Positions 40,205-42,782 of a stretch of 42,782 nt of DNA are shown here, in pieces. Origin of the DNA: DATFRX01 sp035630615 (GTDB taxonomy: Bacteria; Actinomycetota; Actinomycetes; Propionibacteriales; Nocardioidaceae); assembly GCA_035630615.1 (NCBI GenBank), contig DASQKI010000006.1:1-42782 (forward strand). The letters run 5' to 3'. Positions within the stretch are counted from its first letter, which is position 1. Every line of letters starts with the position of its first letter. Under the pieces are notes generated by a model. The model made no database searches. It saw nothing but the letters and a program-made list of their open reading frames with translations, and was not told the origin of the DNA. Made by a program: the position numbers and the translations under genes.

Positions 40205-41665
40205 TCAGTGGATCTCGAGGAGCTTTTGCGCCTCGGCGGCCTCGCGGCTGGCCCGGGCCGCCTGCTCCGCGGCCGCCTGTGTGTCGCCGGCGTGCTCACG
40301 CCACCACGCCTGGCCGTCCTCCGGCAGCGTGTGGATCGGGTCGTAGTACTCGTACATCCGCTTGAGGACTTCGGCGTCGTCGGCCTCGATTGAGGTGCGG
40401 TAGTTCTTCGTCCAGTACGAGATCCCGCGCTCCCGGTCGTACTCGGCGAGCTGGTGGACCCAGCGCTTGCCGACCAGCGGCACGTCGCACACGATGCGGG
40501 GCGTCGCGAACCCGGGCAGGTAGCCCATGATCGCGTGCTGCAACTCCTGCGCCGTCGCGACCGAGGTCCGCCAGTGCTCGCTGAACGGGATCATGTCGCA
40601 CATGTAGAAGTAGTACGGCATGATCTGCGCGCCGTCGAGCAGGGCGAAGCAGAGGTCGAGCAGCGTGTGCGGGTCGGCGTTGACGCCGTCGAGCAGGACG
40701 CCCTGGTTGCGGACGTCGCGGATGCCGGTGTCGAGCATCGCCCGGGTGGCCCGCGCGACGAGCGGCGTCACGGACTGTGCGTGGTTGACGTGGGTGTGGA
40801 TCGCGATGGACACGCCACGCGACCGGGCGATCGCGGAAACGCGCGACATGCCCTCGACGACGTCGTCCTGCAGCCAGTGCTGGGGGAGACCCATCAGCGC
40901 CTTGGTCGCGAGCCGGATGTCGCGGATGTTCTCGACCTCGAGCACCGACATCAGGAACGCCTCGAGGCGTGGCCACGGCATGTTCGCGACGTCGCCGCCG
41001 GAGACGACCACGTCGCGCACCGACGGCGTGCGGCGCAGGTAGTCGATCATGTCGCCGAGCCGGTCGTTGGGCTTGCCCACGAGCTTTAGCTTGTCGATCA
41101 CCGCGGTCGAGTTGCCGACCAGGTCCATGCGCGTGCAGTGACCGCAGTACTGCGGACACGTCGGCAGCAGCTCGGCCAGCACCTTGGTCGGGTAGCGGTG
41201 GGTGAGCCCCTCGGTCACCCACATGTCGTGCTCGTGCAGCGAGTCGCGGGTGGCGTGCGGGTGGGAGGGCCAGTCGGTGCGGCGGTCGCTGAACACGGGG
41301 ATCATGTACTGCCGGATCGGGTCGGCGTAGAACGCGTCGGTGAGCGAGCCGGCGCCGGCCGGGTCGACCTTCGGCGCGATGGTGTTCATCATCTGCGGCG
41401 GGACCAGCATCGACATCGTCGCGCGCTCGGCCTGGTCGCGCTCGAGGTCGGCGTAGAACCGGTCGTCGACCAGGTCGCCGAGCAGCTCGCGCAGCTGCTT
41501 GACGTTCTTGACGCAGTGCGCGCGCTGCCACTGGACGGACTCCCACTCGGCGGTGGTGACGTCCTTCCACCCGGGGAAGCGGGTCCAGTCAGGCTCCACC
41601 AGCTCGACACGCTGGTAGGGGTACGGCTGGCCGGCCTCGAGCCCGATAGACGTTTCAATGCTCAC
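40205..41665 (-). CDS. kamA: Lysine 2,3-aminomutase (KamA, radical SAM)
   Basis: The enzyme moves the alpha amino group of L-lysine to the beta carbon, giving L-beta-lysine, using SAM, a [4Fe-4S] cluster and PLP. Of 486 residues, the cluster motif CxxxCxxC is C170-P-Q-Y-C174-G-H-C177. Adjacent to it are TRMDLVG and, further on, DVVVSGGDV (SAM-binding GGD-type motif) and VPLVGKRWV, a candidate PLP lysine region. Extra N- and C-terminal segments make it longer than clostridial KamA. The GTG at 41663-41665 is supported by TACAGT 6 nt upstream; a longer frame exists. It diverges from kdd, the next step of the pathway. Confidence 0.92.
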   Translation of the reverse strand: MSIETSIGLEAGQPYPYQRVELVEPDWTRFPGWKDVTTAEWESVQWQRAHCVKNVKQLRELLGDLVDDRFYADLERDQAERATMSMLVPPQMMNTIAPKVDPAGAGSLTDAFYADPIRQYMIPVFSDRRTDWPSHPHATRDSLHEHDMWVTEGLTHRYPTKVLAELLPTCPQYCGHCTRMDLVGNSTAVIDKLKLVGKPNDRLGDMIDYLRRTPSVRDVVVSGGDVANMPWPRLEAFLMSVLEVENIRDIRLATKALMGLPQHWLQDDVVEGMSRVSAIARSRGVSIAIHTHVNHAQSVTPLVARATRAMLDTGIRDVRNQGVLLDGVNADPHTLLDLCFALLDGAQIMPYYFYMCDMIPFSEHWRTSVATAQELQHAIMGYLPGFATPRIVCDVPLVGKRWVHQLAEYDRERGISYWTKNYRTSIEADDAEVLKRMYEYYDPIHTLPEDGQAWWREHAGDTQAAAEQAARASREAAEAQKLLEIH

Positions 41666-41671
41666 TGTGCC

Positions 41672-41677
41672 ACTGTA
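41672..41677 (-). promoter_or_regulatory. -10 element, leaderless promoter of kamA
   Basis: On the minus strand TACAGT is 6 nt before the GTG start. Confidence 0.5.
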
Positions 41678-41740
41678 GGTGGACGATCTCCGGTCTGTCC
41701 AAGCCACAGGCCGGAAATCGTCCTGTCAGCGGAGAGTTCT

Positions 41741-41746
41741 TAGGAG
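41741..41746 (+). promoter_or_regulatory. Ribosome binding site of kdd
   Basis: TAGGAG lies 6 nt before the GTG at 41753 and fixes that start, in contrast to the leaderless divergent partner. Confidence 0.55.
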
Positions 41747-41752
41747 AATGAC

Positions 41753-42778
41753 GTGCGTGCCAGCGATCCGACCGGGTTGCACCGGGTCCTGGACGAGGCG
41801 GTGGTCCTGCCGCAGGCAGCCCAGCGGCTCGACACCCGCAAGGAGCTCTGGCCCGACGAGGTACGCATCCGCGTCGAGCGCCTCAACCTCGACGCCGCGT
41901 CGTTCCGCCAGCTCGAGCGCAAGCACGACCAGAACGGCGACGCCGTACGCCGCGAGGTGCTGGACATCGTCGCCACGCGCGGCAAGATGCAGAACCCCGA
42001 GACCGGCTCCGGCGGCATGCTCGTCGGCATCGTCGAGGAGGTCGGCCCCGAGTCGCCCCTCGGCCTCAGGGCCGGCGACCGCGTCGCCACCCTCGTCTCC
42101 CTCACCCTGACCCCGCTCGTCATCGAGGACGGCCTCGAGCGCTGGGACGGCAAGAGCGAGCAGGTGCCCGCCGACGGGTACGCCGTCCTCTTCGGCCGCT
42201 CGATCGCCGCCGTCATCCCCGACGACCTGCCCAGCGAGCTCAGCCTCGCCGTGATGGACGTCTGCGGTGCGCCCGCCATGACCAAGCGCATCGTCGAGTC
42301 GTACGACGCCCCGGTCGTCGCCGTCATCGGTGGCGCCGGCAAGTCCGGCTCGCTCAGCCTCGCGGCCGCCAAGGACGCGGGCGCCCGGCGCACGATCGGC
42401 GTCGTGCCGTTCGAGCAGGAGCGCGCGCTGCTCGCCGACGCGCACGTCGCCGACGAGGTCGTCATCGCCGACGCCCGTGACCCGATCGCCCTGCGCGACG
42501 CCGTCACGGCTGCCGGCGGACCGGCCGACGTCACCGTCGTGTGCGTCGACGTCCCCGGTTGCGAGGGCGGGGCCATCCTGGCCACCGCCCCCCAGGGCAC
42601 GGTCATCTTCTTCTCGATGGCCACGTCGTTCTCGGCCGCAGCGCTCGGCGCGGAGGGGCTCGCGGCCGACGTGCGGATGCTCGTCGGCAACGGCTACACG
42701 CCAGGCCACGCGGCGTACGCTCTGGAGCTGCTGCGCCGCGACGCCGGCGTCCGCGGGCTCTTCGAGCGGAGGTTGTGA
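41753..42778 (+). CDS. kdd: L-erythro-3,5-diaminohexanoate dehydrogenase (Kdd)
   Basis: The enzyme oxidises 3,5-diaminohexanoate to 3-keto-5-aminohexanoate with NAD(P), the third step of the lysine fermentation route after KamA and lysine 5,6-aminomutase. The 341-residue protein shows DTRKELWPDEVRIRVERLNLDAASF near its start, the segment NPETGSGGMLVGIVEEVG, the GRSIAAVIPDDL region and a Rossmann fold around VVAVIGGAGKSGSLSLAAAKDAGA, as in Kdd proteins. It is followed by an overlapping ATG (TGATG) of the next gene. Presence in an actinobacterium suggests a catabolic use of lysine that need not be anaerobic. Confidence 0.9.
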   Translation: MRASDPTGLHRVLDEAVVLPQAAQRLDTRKELWPDEVRIRVERLNLDAASFRQLERKHDQNGDAVRREVLDIVATRGKMQNPETGSGGMLVGIVEEVGPESPLGLRAGDRVATLVSLTLTPLVIEDGLERWDGKSEQVPADGYAVLFGRSIAAVIPDDLPSELSLAVMDVCGAPAMTKRIVESYDAPVVAVIGGAGKSGSLSLAAAKDAGARRTIGVVPFEQERALLADAHVADEVVIADARDPIALRDAVTAAGGPADVTVVCVDVPGCEGGAILATAPQGTVIFFSMATSFSAAALGAEGLAADVRMLVGNGYTPGHAAYALELLRRDAGVRGLFERRL

Positions 42779-42782
42779 TGCC
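42778..42782 (+). CDS. Start of the next gene (partial)
   Basis: The ATG at 42778-42780 shares its first base with the kdd stop (TGATG), so a coupled gene begins at the window edge. From pathway order it may encode a lysine 5,6-aminomutase subunit; only five bases are visible. Confidence 0.4.

Overview
The window is high-GC DNA with dense, strand-switching genes, many GTG starts and a complete Pup-proteasome locus, so the host is an actinobacterium. The lysine 2,3-aminomutase/3,5-diaminohexanoate dehydrogenase pair and the overall gene set suggest a Nocardioidaceae-like lineage, but this is inferred without any database search.

Layout. 1-2391: end of a permease and two ATPases of a peptide/dipeptide-type ABC importer. 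2410-5883: RecB-like nuclease with a likely Fe-S cluster, M50 site-2 protease, TrmI tRNA methyltransferase and TrmO. 6002-8113: proteasomal ATPase Mpa/ARC and a small membrane protein. 8175-11973: accessory block with an APH-like kinase, a broken trypsin-like protease gene, a beta-propeller lipoprotein and a DUF6226-like protein. 12001-18114: dop, pup, prcB, prcA, pafA and a double-FKBP lipoprotein, that is, Pup deamidase, tag, 20S protease, ligase and a prolyl isomerase. 18122-27840: an inserted polyol/xylulose block (xylulokinase, SorC-type regulator, zinc dehydrogenase, sugar-ABC binding protein and two permeases) followed by a large SARP/AfsR-type regulator. 27847-36446: DUF3866 protein, pafB, pafC, tatA, tatC, a small conserved protein, a diacylglycerol kinase-like lipid kinase and HelY helicase. 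36522-39066: 5'-3' exonuclease, M24 peptidase and Lrp/AsnC regulator. 39184-42782: an anchored binding-protein-like gene, then divergent kamA and kdd for lysine fermentation-type catabolism. No gap longer than about 230 bases remains once starts are corrected, and no tRNA, rRNA or CRISPR array was seen.

The core order (recB-like, trmI, mpa, dop, pup, prcBA, pafA, pafBC, tatAC, helY, exonuclease, M24 peptidase) matches the mycobacterial order that I know. The accessory blocks at 8-12 kb and 18-28 kb interrupt it. Main observations: (i) a dispersed intergenic palindromic repeat with at least ten arms at four places, one of them a 27-bp perfect inverted repeat; (ii) a 74-nt near-continuous palindrome between helY and the exonuclease gene; (iii) about fifteen genes whose start codon lies 6-7 nt after a -10 hexamer, which predicts leaderless transcripts, including a divergent pair with overlapping -10 elements and matching promoters for the paralogs dop and pafA; (iv) two decayed genes, a protease with a frameshift plus nonsense codon and a permease that lost its last helix through an out-of-frame deletion. 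I did not find a convincing wholly new multi-gene system; the repeat family is the best candidate for undescribed biology.
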